Source: Bacteroidota bacterium (GTDB taxonomy: Bacteria; Bacteroidota; Bacteroidia; Bacteroidales; VadinHA17). Taken from it: a stretch of DNA of 57,093 nt. The notes beneath the pieces are model-generated. The model ran no database searches. It was not told the origin of the DNA and saw only the letters and a program-made list of their open reading frames with translations. How positions within the stretch are numbered: position 1 is the first letter of the stretch; every line of letters begins with the position of its first letter. The position numbers and the translations under genes were made by a program. Below, in pieces: positions 27,919 through 36,417 of this stretch. The stretch covers positions 1 through 57,093 of the forward strand of contig JAKPDL010000177.1 of NCBI GenBank assembly GCA_029552825.1, read 5' to 3'.

Positions 27919-28959
27919 TTACAATGCCTCTCCCAGATTTTTTTTTAAAATAAATTCAATTGTATCAATGTCATCAGCATAATCCCACAATTCAGGCCAT
28001 TGAGTTTTCCCAAAATCAATCAGACCCCTTCCTACAATGCACTGTATTTTCTCTTTGTCAGAGTCGAAAAGAAAAGAAAAATCTTCATCTCTTCTATAAT
28101 ATTCATAATAAATTACAGAGACAGGTGATGCATAGGCCGGGTCTTCTTTCATCAGATAGAAACCGCTGTCGGTGAAAGCCTCTTTGTTTACAAGATATAC
28201 AGCTTTGTAGTAATCATAATTGTTACCGTATTTTGTGTGGTTAATGAGTCCGGAATATTTTTCCCAGTATTTTTTTAAAGAATCAACATCAAAATATTCA
28301 GGAATAAAAATCTTTGAAACGTTTCTGCAGCCAAGTCCGAAATATGAAAAAATATCCTCACCAAGCTTTTCGAGCTCACTTTCATCCTCATTGCCTGTAA
28401 TAATGGCAACACTATTACGGTTTTTTCTTATGAGACTGTGATATTTCCCGAAATAATATTCAAAATATCTCGATGTGTTATTGCTTCCGGTTGCAATCAC
28501 AGCATCGAATCCTTTAATAATACCATCACTGAATTCGATCAGTTCCCTGAATTCATCGCTAATATCGTATAGTATTTCGGCTATAGCAACCGGCAGCTCG
28601 GGATCCTTAGAACTTGTGCGTGCAATAACTCTGTTGCCTGTGATGAGTACCGATAGGAAATCGTGAAAGCCCACCAGTGGAATATTACCTGCCATGATAA
28701 CTCCCACATTAACAGGTGAATAGTTCATATTTAGCTCCGGATATCTTCCGGTCCACTCCTTCAGTTTTTCTTCGGTTAGATTGGCAGAAATGGCATTAAG
28801 AGCCATTCTGACGTTTTCCGGTGTAAACCATGGATTTACGAACTGCTGGCGGCTGATAAGATTCTCAATTTTTCCGGCATACTTTCCCCTGCCTTCCAGT
28901 GCCTCCCTGAGTATATCCCCCAGCTGTGCAAAACGCGAAATTCTGTCTGATAATTTCAT
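27919..28959 (-). CDS. Acyl-CoA reductase, LuxC-like
   Basis: A 346-residue protein of the LuxC/acyl-CoA reductase family, in the aldehyde dehydrogenase superfamily. Visible landmarks are NVGVIMAGNIPLVGFHDFLS, the cofactor-binding region IKGFDAVIATGSNNTSRYFE, and GLGCRNVSKIFIPE containing the likely catalytic cysteine. LuxC reduces fatty acyl groups to aldehydes with NADPH, but no luxD/luxE partners or luciferase genes are near. The ATG at 28959 is used rather than the TTG at 28983, which lies inside a promoter-like TAATTTTG. The physiological substrate is unknown. Confidence 0.78.
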   Translation of the reverse strand: MKLSDRISRFAQLGDILREALEGRGKYAGKIENLISRQQFVNPWFTPENVRMALNAISANLTEEKLKEWTGRYPELNMNYSPVNVGVIMAGNIPLVGFHDFLSVLITGNRVIARTSSKDPELPVAIAEILYDISDEFRELIEFSDGIIKGFDAVIATGSNNTSRYFEYYFGKYHSLIRKNRNSVAIITGNEDESELEKLGEDIFSYFGLGCRNVSKIFIPEYFDVDSLKKYWEKYSGLINHTKYGNNYDYYKAVYLVNKEAFTDSGFYLMKEDPAYASPVSVIYYEYYRRDEDFSFLFDSDKEKIQCIVGRGLIDFGKTQWPELWDYADDIDTIEFILKKNLGEAL

Positions 28960-28980
28960 TTTGTGAATTCTGTAACGATG

Positions 28981-28988
28981 CAAAATTA
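28981..28988 (-). promoter_or_regulatory. Candidate -7 element for the acyl-CoA reductase gene
   Basis: TAATTTTG on the minus strand matches TAnnTTTG, 21 bp upstream of the ATG at 28959. The nearest TTTG on that strand is 24 bp further upstream, slightly longer than the usual 19-21 bp. Confidence 0.45.
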
Positions 28989-29012
28989 GTTTTTTCCAGT
29001 GAGTATGAAAAA

Positions 29013-29050
29013 CAAAAACCTTCCTGCTTTAAAAAACGGGAAGGCTTTTT
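29013..29050 (-). terminator. Intrinsic terminator downstream of the blaI-type gene
   Basis: GCCTTCC on the minus strand pairs with GGAAGG across a 14-nt loop, flanked by A and T runs on both sides (TTTTTGTTTTT downstream on the minus strand). It lies about 50 bp after the repressor stop codon and separates it from the acyl-CoA reductase gene. Confidence 0.65.
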
Positions 29051-29095
29051 GTTTTTTCAGGTAAAAAAATTGAGCTACTGCAGCATTTTATAGGT

Positions 29096-29479
29096 TTATT
29101 TCCTTTGTTTTTTCTTGCGTCTTTTAACCTCATTCTGCATGATTTTAATGCTTTCCTCCATCTCTTTTAATGATATGCTTTTTGATTCAATAAGAAAACT
29201 TATAAGGTTTTTGAAAGATCTGGAGAAGTAGTCATGTACAAAATTTTTAATATGAGTTTTTGTATATTCCTCTTTTGATATCTGAGGGAAGTATTCATGT
29301 GAGCGGCCATGTGCCTTGTGGGTCACATATCCTTTGTCCTGAAGGATTCTTATTATAGTGCTGACTGTAGTATAGGCAGGTTTAGGTTCCGGGAAATGTT
29401 CCAGGATATCTTTAACAAATCCCTTTTTAATTTTCCAGAGTACCTGCATAACTTCTTCTTCTGCTCTTGTTAATCTCAT
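29096..29479 (-). CDS. BlaI/MecI/CopY family transcriptional repressor
   Basis: A 127-residue winged-helix regulator. It starts MRLTRAEEEVMQVLWKIKKG, the standard BlaI N-terminus, continues with the recognition region PAYTTVSTIIRILQDKGYV and a wing (HKAHGRSHEYFPQI), and ends in a helical dimerisation part with a very basic tail (KRRKKKQRK). BlaI repressors are normally inactivated by a membrane metalloprotease sensor of the BlaR1/M56 family; no such gene lies beside it. The ATG at 29479 is preferred over the TTG at 29512, which lies in the promoter's -7 element. The promoter overlaps palindromic TTAGTT/AACTAA elements, consistent with autorepression. Confidence 0.87.
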   Translation of the reverse strand: MRLTRAEEEVMQVLWKIKKGFVKDILEHFPEPKPAYTTVSTIIRILQDKGYVTHKAHGRSHEYFPQISKEEYTKTHIKNFVHDYFSRSFKNLISFLIESKSISLKEMEESIKIMQNEVKRRKKKQRK

Positions 29480-29509
29480 GATTTTAAATTTTTTGATTAT
29501 TAACCAGTA

Positions 29510-29540
29510 CAAAAATATAACGAATTTTTTAGTTTTTCAA
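29510..29540 (-). promoter_or_regulatory. Promoter of the blaI-type gene
   Basis: On the minus strand TTG (29540-29538) and TATTTTTG (29517-29510) are separated by 20 bp, fitting the Bacteroidota promoter. The -33 box lies within the palindrome at 29529-29544, so a bound repressor would block it. Confidence 0.6.
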
Positions 29541-29590
29541 CTAATTTGTTAAATATTTTTTAGTTGAACAGCTTTTTGTATCTAGTTGAA
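29529..29590. promoter_or_regulatory. Putative BlaI-type operator region
   Basis: A perfect 16-bp inverted repeat, TTAGTTTTTCAACTAA, occupies 29529-29544. The element TTAGTTGAA recurs at 29560-29568 and TAGTTGAA at 29583-29590; TTCAACTAA at 29536-29544 is its exact reverse complement. The elements lie between the divergent repressor and permease genes, and two of them overlap candidate -33 boxes. Binding is inferred; the sequences themselves are clear. Confidence 0.55.
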
Positions 29591-29617
29591 AATTTTGTAT
29601 TTTTAGCTCTAAATCTG
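29586..29617 (+). promoter_or_regulatory. Possible promoter of the ABC permease gene
   Basis: TTG at 29586-29588 and TAAATCTG at 29610-29617 are 21 bp apart; the -7 element has one mismatch to TAnnTTTG. The -33 box lies within the third TAGTTGAA element. The start codon is 26 bp downstream. Confidence 0.4.
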
Positions 29618-29643
29618 TTGGTCAATTAGCTAAACCCGGTATT

Positions 29644-30888
29644 ATGTTCAGATTCAGTATTTTCAGGGAGAATTTAAGGATTGCGGTGCGAGCAATAAAG
29701 TCAAACCGGGTAAGAACTATCTTAACTGTCTGCATTATTGCATTCGGTATTATGGCTCTTATTGGTATACTTACCGCCATTGATGCCATTAAAACCTCTC
29801 TCACTGAGCAGTTCACAATGATGGGGGCTAATTCATTCACGATATCATCGAGAGGGATGAACATTCAGATAGGGAGTTCGAGTTACAGGGCAAGGAACTA
29901 TTCAAGGATTTCATACCGGGAAGCAGAAGAGTTCAAAAGAAGATTTGATGAACCTGCCTGGGTGTCAATTTCTTATAATGCTTCGGGGATGGCAACTGTA
30001 AAATATGGATCGGAGAAGACTAACCCCAATGTGTCGCTTGTGGGTGTTGACGAAGACTACCTGACTGTTTCGGGTTATGAAATTGAATCGGGCAGAAACT
30101 TTTCGCAGGAAGAAGTCAGGATGGCACGGCATTATGTTGTGATAGGGTCTGAAATAGTCAGGAGCCTTTATCCGGCAGGAATCGACCCTGTGGGAACGGA
30201 GATAAATGTTGCCGGCATGAACCTGAGGGTTATAGGTGTACTGAAGTCGAGGGGTGCCAGTGCAGTAAGTAGTGATAATGTGTGCTTGATGCCAGTCACA
30301 ACGGCAAGGCAGTATTTTTCAAGGCCCAATATGACATTCAGTATTACCGTGATGCCTCACAAACCTGCCAACCTCGAAGTTGTTGCAGGTGCTGCAGAAG
30401 CCGTATTCAGAATTGTACGCAATCTTAATCCGAGGGATGAATCAGACTTTAATATTACAAGAAGCGACAACATAGTTACACTGCTTCTTCAGAACATCAG
30501 GTATGTTACTCTGGCAGCAACACTTATTGGTATAATAACCCTCTTTGGTGCTTCTGTCGGACTTATGAATATTATGCTTGTCTCGGTAACTGAACGTACA
30601 CGCGAGATAGGTACCCGGAAGGCAGTAGGAGCAAAACCCTCAACAATTAAAAACCAGTTCCTCTTCGAATCAATATTGATAGGACAGATGGGTGGATTTT
30701 TTGGCATAATTCTGGGTGTAATTATCGGAAATGTTGTATCTTCAATGCTGAAATCCAGTTTTGTTATTCCATGGTTCTGGGTTGGAACAGGAATTGTAGT
30801 TTGTTTTATTGTTGGGATTGCATCGGGTTACGCGCCAGCTGTGAAGGCGGCTAATATAGACCCGATTGAAGCTCTCAGATATGAATAA
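29644..30888 (+). CDS. ABC transporter permease, MacB/FtsX type
   Basis: A 414-residue permease of the type VII (MacB-like) ABC family. An N-terminal transmembrane helix (about residue 20-43, [19 protein letters not shown]) is followed by a large periplasmic MacB-PCD domain (about 45-270) and three C-terminal helices (about 285-308, 343-365, 375-398), with the conserved [18 protein letters not shown] between the first two of these. Such proteins couple cytoplasmic ATP hydrolysis to periplasmic mechanical work, for example lipoprotein or peptide export. No ATPase or membrane-fusion gene is adjacent, so its NBD must be encoded elsewhere. It may be regulated by the divergent BlaI-type repressor. 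Confidence 0.88.
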   Translation: MFRFSIFRENLRIAVRAIKSNRVRTILTVCIIAFGIMALIGILTAIDAIKTSLTEQFTMMGANSFTISSRGMNIQIGSSSYRARNYSRISYREAEEFKRRFDEPAWVSISYNASGMATVKYGSEKTNPNVSLVGVDEDYLTVSGYEIESGRNFSQEEVRMARHYVVIGSEIVRSLYPAGIDPVGTEINVAGMNLRVIGVLKSRGASAVSSDNVCLMPVTTARQYFSRPNMTFSITVMPHKPANLEVVAGAAEAVFRIVRNLNPRDESDFNITRSDNIVTLLLQNIRYVTLAATLIGIITLFGASVGLMNIMLVSVTERTREIGTRKAVGAKPSTIKNQFLFESILIGQMGGFFGIILGVIIGNVVSSMLKSSFVIPWFWVGTGIVVCFIVGIASGYAPAVKAANIDPIEALRYE

Positions 30889-30905
30889 TTAAAATATTTT
30901 TCTAT

Positions 30906-31283
30906 ATGGAAAAATTAGTCATTCAGGAAGAACTTAAGAACTGTCCGAGAATATATTATTATCCTGCAATAAATAAACTGGAATTAAAGGGCCGTTCTAT
31001 TCCGGAAAATCCTGAACTTATTTTCAGGAAACTTGACGAGTGGATTACCAGCCATTTTGAAAAAAATGATTCTCTCGATGTTGATATTATGCTGGAATAC
31101 ATCAATAGCGGGTCTTCGAAATACCTCTATGAAATTCTTCGGAAACTTTCATTCTTTATCGATTCCGGGAAGAAAATTAACATCAAATGGCTGTACGAAG
31201 AAGATGATGAGGCTATGCTGGAGCTCGGTGAACATTATCGCGATGCTGCAGGAATACCCCTCACAATTGAAATGATAATTTGA
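30906..31283 (+). CDS. SiaC-like regulatory phosphoprotein (DUF1987)
   Basis: A 125-residue protein of the SiaC/DUF1987 family, STAS-like in fold. It starts with NCPRIYYYPAINKLELKGRS, has a central LDVDIMLEYINSGSSKYLYE and ends with a conserved WLYEEDDEAMLELGEHY. In Pseudomonas aeruginosa SiaC is phosphorylated on a threonine at about position 68 and activates a diguanylate cyclase; the matching place here is the serine cluster Ser68, Ser70 and Ser71. The usual partners SiaA (PP2C phosphatase) and SiaB (kinase) are not in the window. It begins 17 bp after the permease gene and is probably co-transcribed. Confidence 0.78.
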   Translation: MEKLVIQEELKNCPRIYYYPAINKLELKGRSIPENPELIFRKLDEWITSHFEKNDSLDVDIMLEYINSGSSKYLYEILRKLSFFIDSGKKINIKWLYEEDDEAMLELGEHYRDAAGIPLTIEMII

Positions 31284-31419
31284 ATAGTCGTGAAGTTTAG
31301 GGTCTCTTTCAGCCAGCTTTTATGATAAAGAAGCGATAGTTGAAAATTTCCAGGTTGAGAATCTGGACTTAATACCTGAGAGACTTGCAGGATAAACAGT
31401 AATTGTTTGAGGCAAAAAT

Positions 31420-31449
31420 AAAAAGGGGCTTTTTCAGAAGCCCCTTTTT
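31420..31449. terminator. Bidirectional intrinsic terminator
   Basis: AAAAAGGGGCTT (31420-31431) pairs perfectly with AAGCCCCTTTTT (31438-31449) around a 6-nt loop. The A and T tracts make it a terminator in both directions, serving the SiaC-like gene on the plus strand and gapA on the minus strand. Confidence 0.85.
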
Positions 31450-31478
31450 CATGAAAACAAGATTTATTCCCGTGCCTG

Positions 31479-32501
<1,023 letters not shown>

Positions 32502-32518
32502 TTAATACAATGAACTGC

Positions 32519-32549
32519 CAAAAATAGAAAAAAAAATTTATCTGGCAAA
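32519..32549 (-). promoter_or_regulatory. Promoter of gapA
   Basis: On the minus strand TTTG (32549-32546) and TATTTTTG (32526-32519) are spaced exactly 19 bp. Transcription should start near 32512, leaving a leader of about 28 nt. Confidence 0.75.
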
Positions 32550-32571
32550 CCGTATGTGATAAATTGAATTA

Positions 32572-33366
32572 CTACCGTCTTACCCTGAAAATATTTGACA
32601 ATTTGTTTGCTTCAGGATTCAGAGGATCTATTATCATCCCGAAACGGTAACTGGCAAAGAGGGAGAAATATACAGCCTTGTTTTTAGCCACATCCATTAT
32701 TGGAATAGCTTTGGGAAATGCATCTATCTGGGCTCCGATTTCAATGGCATGAATTACTTTTTCCTGCCTGCTGTATTCAAAGTTGAAACCAGCTTTGCCG
32801 TAAAGACCCGGCAGGAACTTGCCTTCTTCTATGCCTCTGAAAAAAGAACATTTCCCATAAATCATCGTGGGATCATGCTTCCTGACATCAAATTTTTCTT
32901 CAATGATCTCAGCCTCGTAAGAACTTACAAACTTGAGAATTTTGTAATAAATAGGCTTGTAAAAGGCAATAACGGGCCCCGCAGTGTAAAAATACCTCAC
33001 AGCTACTCCTCCCAGATCTCCCTTTTCAAAGATCTCTTTCTGATGTCCAATACCACCCCTGAAAACAACTACAGAATTTTTTTTGCCAAAGATAAATGAA
33101 CCCGGAGTCTGATAGGCAGGATTGGTAAGCCTGACTTCTTTAGGATGCTTGAGGGTAACCATATCGAACTCAAGAAGCCTTCTGTTGAAATAATCCAGCC
33201 TCTTTCCCTCCCTGTAACTTATCCCGTAACCGTCAGTACTTAAAATAAGACCAAATGTGAACTCATTGCGGAAGACGATCCTTGCCTGTTCATCAATTTC
33301 ACCCTGACCGGAAAGTTGAGATCCGAAAAACAACACAAACAATGCTGATATGTACAGCTTCCTCAT
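32572..33366 (-). CDS. Exported protein of unknown function, probable outer-membrane beta-barrel type
   Basis: A 264-residue protein not matched to a named family. A clear signal peptide (MRKLYISALFVLFFGSQLSG) supports the ATG at 33366 over the frame start at 33411, which lies 45 bp upstream and lacks a signal. The mature part has alternating hydrophobic strands typical of small Bacteroidota envelope proteins (FTFGLILSTDGYGISYREGK, KNSVVVFRGGIGHQ, VRYFYTAGPVIAFYKPIYY, VYFSLFASYRFGM). The phrase VTLKHPKEVRLTNP looks like a family signature. It lies 41 bp after a small lipoprotein gene in the same direction. No function is proposed. Confidence 0.65.
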   Translation of the reverse strand: MRKLYISALFVLFFGSQLSGQGEIDEQARIVFRNEFTFGLILSTDGYGISYREGKRLDYFNRRLLEFDMVTLKHPKEVRLTNPAYQTPGSFIFGKKNSVVVFRGGIGHQKEIFEKGDLGGVAVRYFYTAGPVIAFYKPIYYKILKFVSSYEAEIIEEKFDVRKHDPTMIYGKCSFFRGIEEGKFLPGLYGKAGFNFEYSRQEKVIHAIEIGAQIDAFPKAIPIMDVAKNKAVYFSLFASYRFGMIIDPLNPEANKLSNIFRVRR

Positions 33367-33407
33367 TACAGTTTTCCCGAAAGGTGAAATTATGATAAGA
33401 GGGTGTT

Positions 33408-33536
33408 TCAACCCCTTCTCAGCTCTGTATTCTCAGTCACTGCTTTGCTATAGGCAGGACATGTCTTTTTTGTGCACGAACTTGTTGCAACAACAATCAC
33501 AGTAGCCAGAAGCAGAATAAAAACAAGTCTTTTCAT
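33408..33536 (-). CDS. Small predicted lipoprotein
   Basis: A 42-residue protein. MKRLVFILLLATVIVVATSS is followed by Cys21, forming a signal peptidase II-type site (ATSSC), with a short 21-residue mature part containing a second cysteine (KKTCPAYSKA). The ATG at 33536 is used; the longer frame to 33593 adds 19 residues that overlap the promoter-like region. Such short lipoproteins are common and poorly studied in Bacteroidota. It probably shares a transcript with the downstream exported protein. Its coding nature is supported by the clean lipobox, not by homology. Confidence 0.6.
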   Translation of the reverse strand: MKRLVFILLLATVIVVATSSCTKKTCPAYSKAVTENTELRRG

Positions 33537-33564
33537 GTTATAATTCTGGTTAAAATTTCTATGA

Positions 33565-33593
33565 CAAAAATAAGTTTTTAATGTTAAAAACAA
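33565..33593 (-). promoter_or_regulatory. Candidate promoter of the small lipoprotein gene
   Basis: Minus-strand TTG (33593-33591) and TATTTTTG (33572-33565) are 18 bp apart, one base shorter than the usual spacing. The ATG lies 29 bp downstream. Confidence 0.45.
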
Positions 33594-33728
33594 GTACTGT
33601 TATAACAATTTTAATATTTAACTGTTCAAAATCTGTTTTTTATTTTCAGTTCAGGGTAATAACCAAACGTATCATGCTTATTTTTATTGTGTTTCTGGTG
33701 AACCATTTGCACAGGAAATTGTTGTTAG

Positions 33729-34679
33729 ATGAGAAGCATGTTTAAAATGTTTATTCAGATAAATAAAATTTTACTATTACTGATTCTTGTCATTATGAGC
33801 TCTGAGAATTTTGCCCAGAAACAGCCTCCTTTGAACGAATTGTTGCCTGCAGAGTCGGCTGTGATACTCGGAAAAGGAACAGAACCTCCTTTTTCGGGAA
33901 AATACGAGAAACTCTTTGCAACTGGTACATATATTTGCAAACAATGTGGGTCGGCGTTGTTTTACTCCGACAGCAAGTTTGACGCACATTGCGGCTGGCC
34001 GAGCTTCGATGCCGAAATACCCGGGGCAGTTACACGCAAGCCTGACCCCGATGGCAGGCGAACTGAAATTACCTGCAGCTATTGCGGGGGGCACCTTGGT
34101 CATGTATTTACGGGTGAGGGATTTACTCCGCGCAACACCCGTCATTGTGTGAACTCTCTTTCACTCGATTTTGTTCCTACAAAACTTGAGCCAGGAAGGT
34201 ATGGTACAGCAATATTCGCAGGTGGGTGTTTCTGGGGAGTAGAATATTTCCTTCAGAAAGAACCTGGTGTTGTGTCTGTTACATCAGGATATACCGGAGG
34301 ACATGTTAAAAATCCTTCATACCGGGAAGTATGCACCGGAAAGACCGGACACGCAGAGGCCGTGAAGGTAATTTACGATACCCGCAAAACATCATACGAA
34401 AAGCTTCTGAAACTTTTCCTTGAAATACACGACCCCACCCAGGTTAACAGGCAGGGACCGGATGTGGGAGAACAATACCGCTCAGAAATATTCTGGCTGA
34501 ACAGTGAACAAAAGACACTGGCCGAGAAATATATAGGTATACTGAAAAGCAAAGGGCTGAATGTTGCAACCCGCATCACAAAAGCATCAGAATTCTACGA
34601 AGCCGAAGATTATCACCAGGATTATTATTTTAAAACAGGTAAACTGCCTTATTGCCACGGCTATACAAAACGGTTCTAA
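33729..34679 (+). CDS. msrAB: Exported MsrB-MsrA fusion, peptide methionine sulfoxide reductase
   Basis: A 316-residue bifunctional enzyme reducing both R- and S-methionine sulfoxide in proteins. An N-terminal hydrophobic signal (KILLLLILVIMSSENFA) predicts export. The MsrB domain comes first (about 35-150), with zinc cysteines Cys70/Cys73 and Cys116/Cys119 and catalytic Cys140 in RHCVNSLSLDF. MsrA follows (about 158-312), with catalytic Cys167 in GGCFWGVEYF and YTGGHVKNPSY. Both active sites are intact. The order B-A is the reverse of the A-B order in Neisseria PilB, and no thioredoxin domain is fused, so reducing power must come from a separate periplasmic donor. Confidence 0.93.
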   Translation: MRSMFKMFIQINKILLLLILVIMSSENFAQKQPPLNELLPAESAVILGKGTEPPFSGKYEKLFATGTYICKQCGSALFYSDSKFDAHCGWPSFDAEIPGAVTRKPDPDGRRTEITCSYCGGHLGHVFTGEGFTPRNTRHCVNSLSLDFVPTKLEPGRYGTAIFAGGCFWGVEYFLQKEPGVVSVTSGYTGGHVKNPSYREVCTGKTGHAEAVKVIYDTRKTSYEKLLKLFLEIHDPTQVNRQGPDVGEQYRSEIFWLNSEQKTLAEKYIGILKSKGLNVATRITKASEFYEAEDYHQDYYFKTGKLPYCHGYTKRF

Positions 34680-34766
34680 GTTGCCAGTAACGAATCCTGA
34701 AGAGCCAGTAACATAAGGTTATCCTGCTTCCTTCATGCTCAGGGAGGAACCGGCTAGAGGTAAAAG

Positions 34767-34789
34767 GGTAACCGGTAATCGGTAATCGG
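34767..34789. repeat. Short tandem repeat, unit GGTAATC
   Basis: Three head-to-tail 7-bp units (GGTAACC, GGTAATC, GGTAATC) followed by GG. It lies between msrAB and the nitroreductase gene. The intergenic gap is 196 bp, and nothing else clear was found apart from a weak TATCTTTA element at 34813-34820. Confidence 0.6.
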
Positions 34790-34875
34790 CATTTGCGTAA
34801 TTATTTACTTCTTATCTTTACACACATTTTCAATTAACAGGGAATATTTTACAGTCAAACAAAAAAGAATGAAGC

Positions 34876-35631
34876 ATGGATAAGATATTTGAAATTCTAA
34901 TAAATAGAAGGACCATCAGGAAATATTCTGAGAAGGATGTAGATGATGCATTACTGAATAAAATTCTTGCTGCAGGTATACGGGCATCCACAACAGGTAA
35001 TATGCAGGTTTACAGCATAATAGTTACTCGCGATGATGAAATCAAAAAGCAACTTCTGCCTTTGCATTTCAACCAGAAAATGGTTACAGAGGCACCGGTG
35101 CTTCTCACTTTCTGCGCCGACTTCAACAGATTCAATAAATGGTGCCGAATGAGAAAGGCAGAGCCAGGCTATGATAATTTTCTTTCATTCCTCACAGCAG
35201 CTATTGATGCTCTTCTTGTGGCCCAGACTGTTTGCATAGCAGCTGAGTCTTCGGGTCTGGGAATATGCTACCTTGGAACTACAACATATATGGCACATAA
35301 GATTATTGAGGTTCTTAAACTGCCCGAAGGAGTGGTGCCTGTTACAACAATAACACTGGGTTGGCCTGCAGAGATTCCAGAGCAGGTCGACCGTCTGCCT
35401 CTTGATGCAGTAATCCATCATGAAACCTACCACGATTATTCTGCAGAGGATATAGATAGAATCTATCTCGAGAAAGAACAAAGAGCCGATTCATTGCAAT
35501 ACATAAAAGAAAATAACAAGGAAACCCTGGCACAGGTCTTTACAGATGTGAGATATAAAAAGGAAGACAATGTCTATTTTTCCAGAATGTTACTCAAAGT
35601 TCTTGAAGAACAAGGATTTATGAATCAATGA
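34876..35631 (+). CDS. Nitroreductase family FMN oxidoreductase (NfsA/FRP-like)
   Basis: A 251-residue member of the nitroreductase superfamily. The N-terminus INRRTIRKYSEKDVDDALLN carries the RTIRKY phosphate-binding signature for FMN, followed by GIRASTTGNMQVYSIIV; ESSGLGICYLGTT and VPVTTITLGWPAE form the later cofactor-binding parts. Its length and C-terminal extension (about 190-251) resemble the NfsA/FRP branch, which uses NADPH to reduce flavins, quinones or nitroaromatics. The natural substrate is not known. It converges with the SDR gene 24 bp downstream. Confidence 0.85.
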   Translation: MDKIFEILINRRTIRKYSEKDVDDALLNKILAAGIRASTTGNMQVYSIIVTRDDEIKKQLLPLHFNQKMVTEAPVLLTFCADFNRFNKWCRMRKAEPGYDNFLSFLTAAIDALLVAQTVCIAAESSGLGICYLGTTTYMAHKIIEVLKLPEGVVPVTTITLGWPAEIPEQVDRLPLDAVIHHETYHDYSAEDIDRIYLEKEQRADSLQYIKENNKETLAQVFTDVRYKKEDNVYFSRMLLKVLEEQGFMNQ

Positions 35632-35655
35632 CATCTGGCTTGTCCAAAAGGCTCC

Positions 35656-36417
35656 CTATTGTCTTCTGTTGATATGGTGCACATTAGCCTGTTGCAGAGG
35701 TGTTATGGTGATATCGTTTATGCAAACATGCGGGGGCCGGGTTGCACACCAGTAGATTACATCTGCAATGTCTTCAGCAGTAAGAGGGTCGACACCACGG
35801 TACACTTCCTTTGCCCTCTTTCTGTCGTCCTTGAACCTTACCAAAGAGAATTCTGTCTCAGCCATCCCGGGTGCAATATTTGTGACTTTTATATTATGTT
35901 TCAAAAGGTCAATCCTCATCGACCTCGATAAGGAATCAACCGCATGTTTTGTAGCACAATACACATTGCCGTTTTCATATTCCTCCTTTCCTGCAATGGA
36001 TGAAATATTGAAAATATGACCCGTTTTCCGGGCAACCATAAAGGGAACCACCGCCCTTGTAACATAAAGTATACCCTTGATATTGGTATCAACCATCCTG
36101 TCCCAGTCATCAATGTTGCCTCTGTCAATCGGATCGAGTCCAACAGCAAGTCCGGCATTGTTCACCAGAATATCTATATTCATCCATTCATCAGGCATTT
36201 CATTTATAATGTCCTCAACTTCATACCTTTTTCTTACGTCGAAATTAAGGGTCAGAACTTTTATACCTTTATTTTTTCCAAGCTCTTTTTTTACCTCATC
36301 GAGCCGTTCCGTTCTTCTGCCGGTAATTATTACATTATACCCGTTTTCTGCGAATTTCTTTGCTGTTGCCCTGCCAAAACCGGCTGTGGCACCTGTTATC
36401 ATTATTATTTTATTCAT
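35656..36417 (-). CDS. Short-chain dehydrogenase/reductase (YdfG-like)
   Basis: A 253-residue classical SDR. The cofactor loop is GATAGFGRATAKKFAENGYN (TGxxxGxG), with GRR after the second strand suggesting NADP(H). NNAGLA is the NNAG motif, and the active site is formed by the serine in FNISSIAGK and Tyr/Lys in YCATKHAV. The sequence resembles E. coli YdfG, which oxidises 3-hydroxy acids and serine derivatives, but substrate prediction in this superfamily is weak. The gene stands alone between a nitroreductase and a repeat-containing gap. Confidence 0.88.
   Translation of the reverse strand: MNKIIMITGATAGFGRATAKKFAENGYNVIITGRRTERLDEVKKELGKNKGIKVLTLNFDVRKRYEVEDIINEMPDEWMNIDILVNNAGLAVGLDPIDRGNIDDWDRMVDTNIKGILYVTRAVVPFMVARKTGHIFNISSIAGKEEYENGNVYCATKHAVDSLSRSMRIDLLKHNIKVTNIAPGMAETEFSLVRFKDDRKRAKEVYRGVDPLTAEDIADVIYWCATRPPHVCINDITITPLQQANVHHINRRQ

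Noticed and set aside
27919-28959. Bioluminescence locus suggested by the LuxC-like gene
   Set aside because: No luxA, luxB, luxD or luxE homologue in the window; the family is widespread in non-luminous Bacteroidota.
29096-29479. Beta-lactam resistance regulon suggested by the BlaI-type gene
   Set aside because: No beta-lactamase, penicillin-binding protein or BlaR1 gene is nearby; the likely target is an ABC permease.
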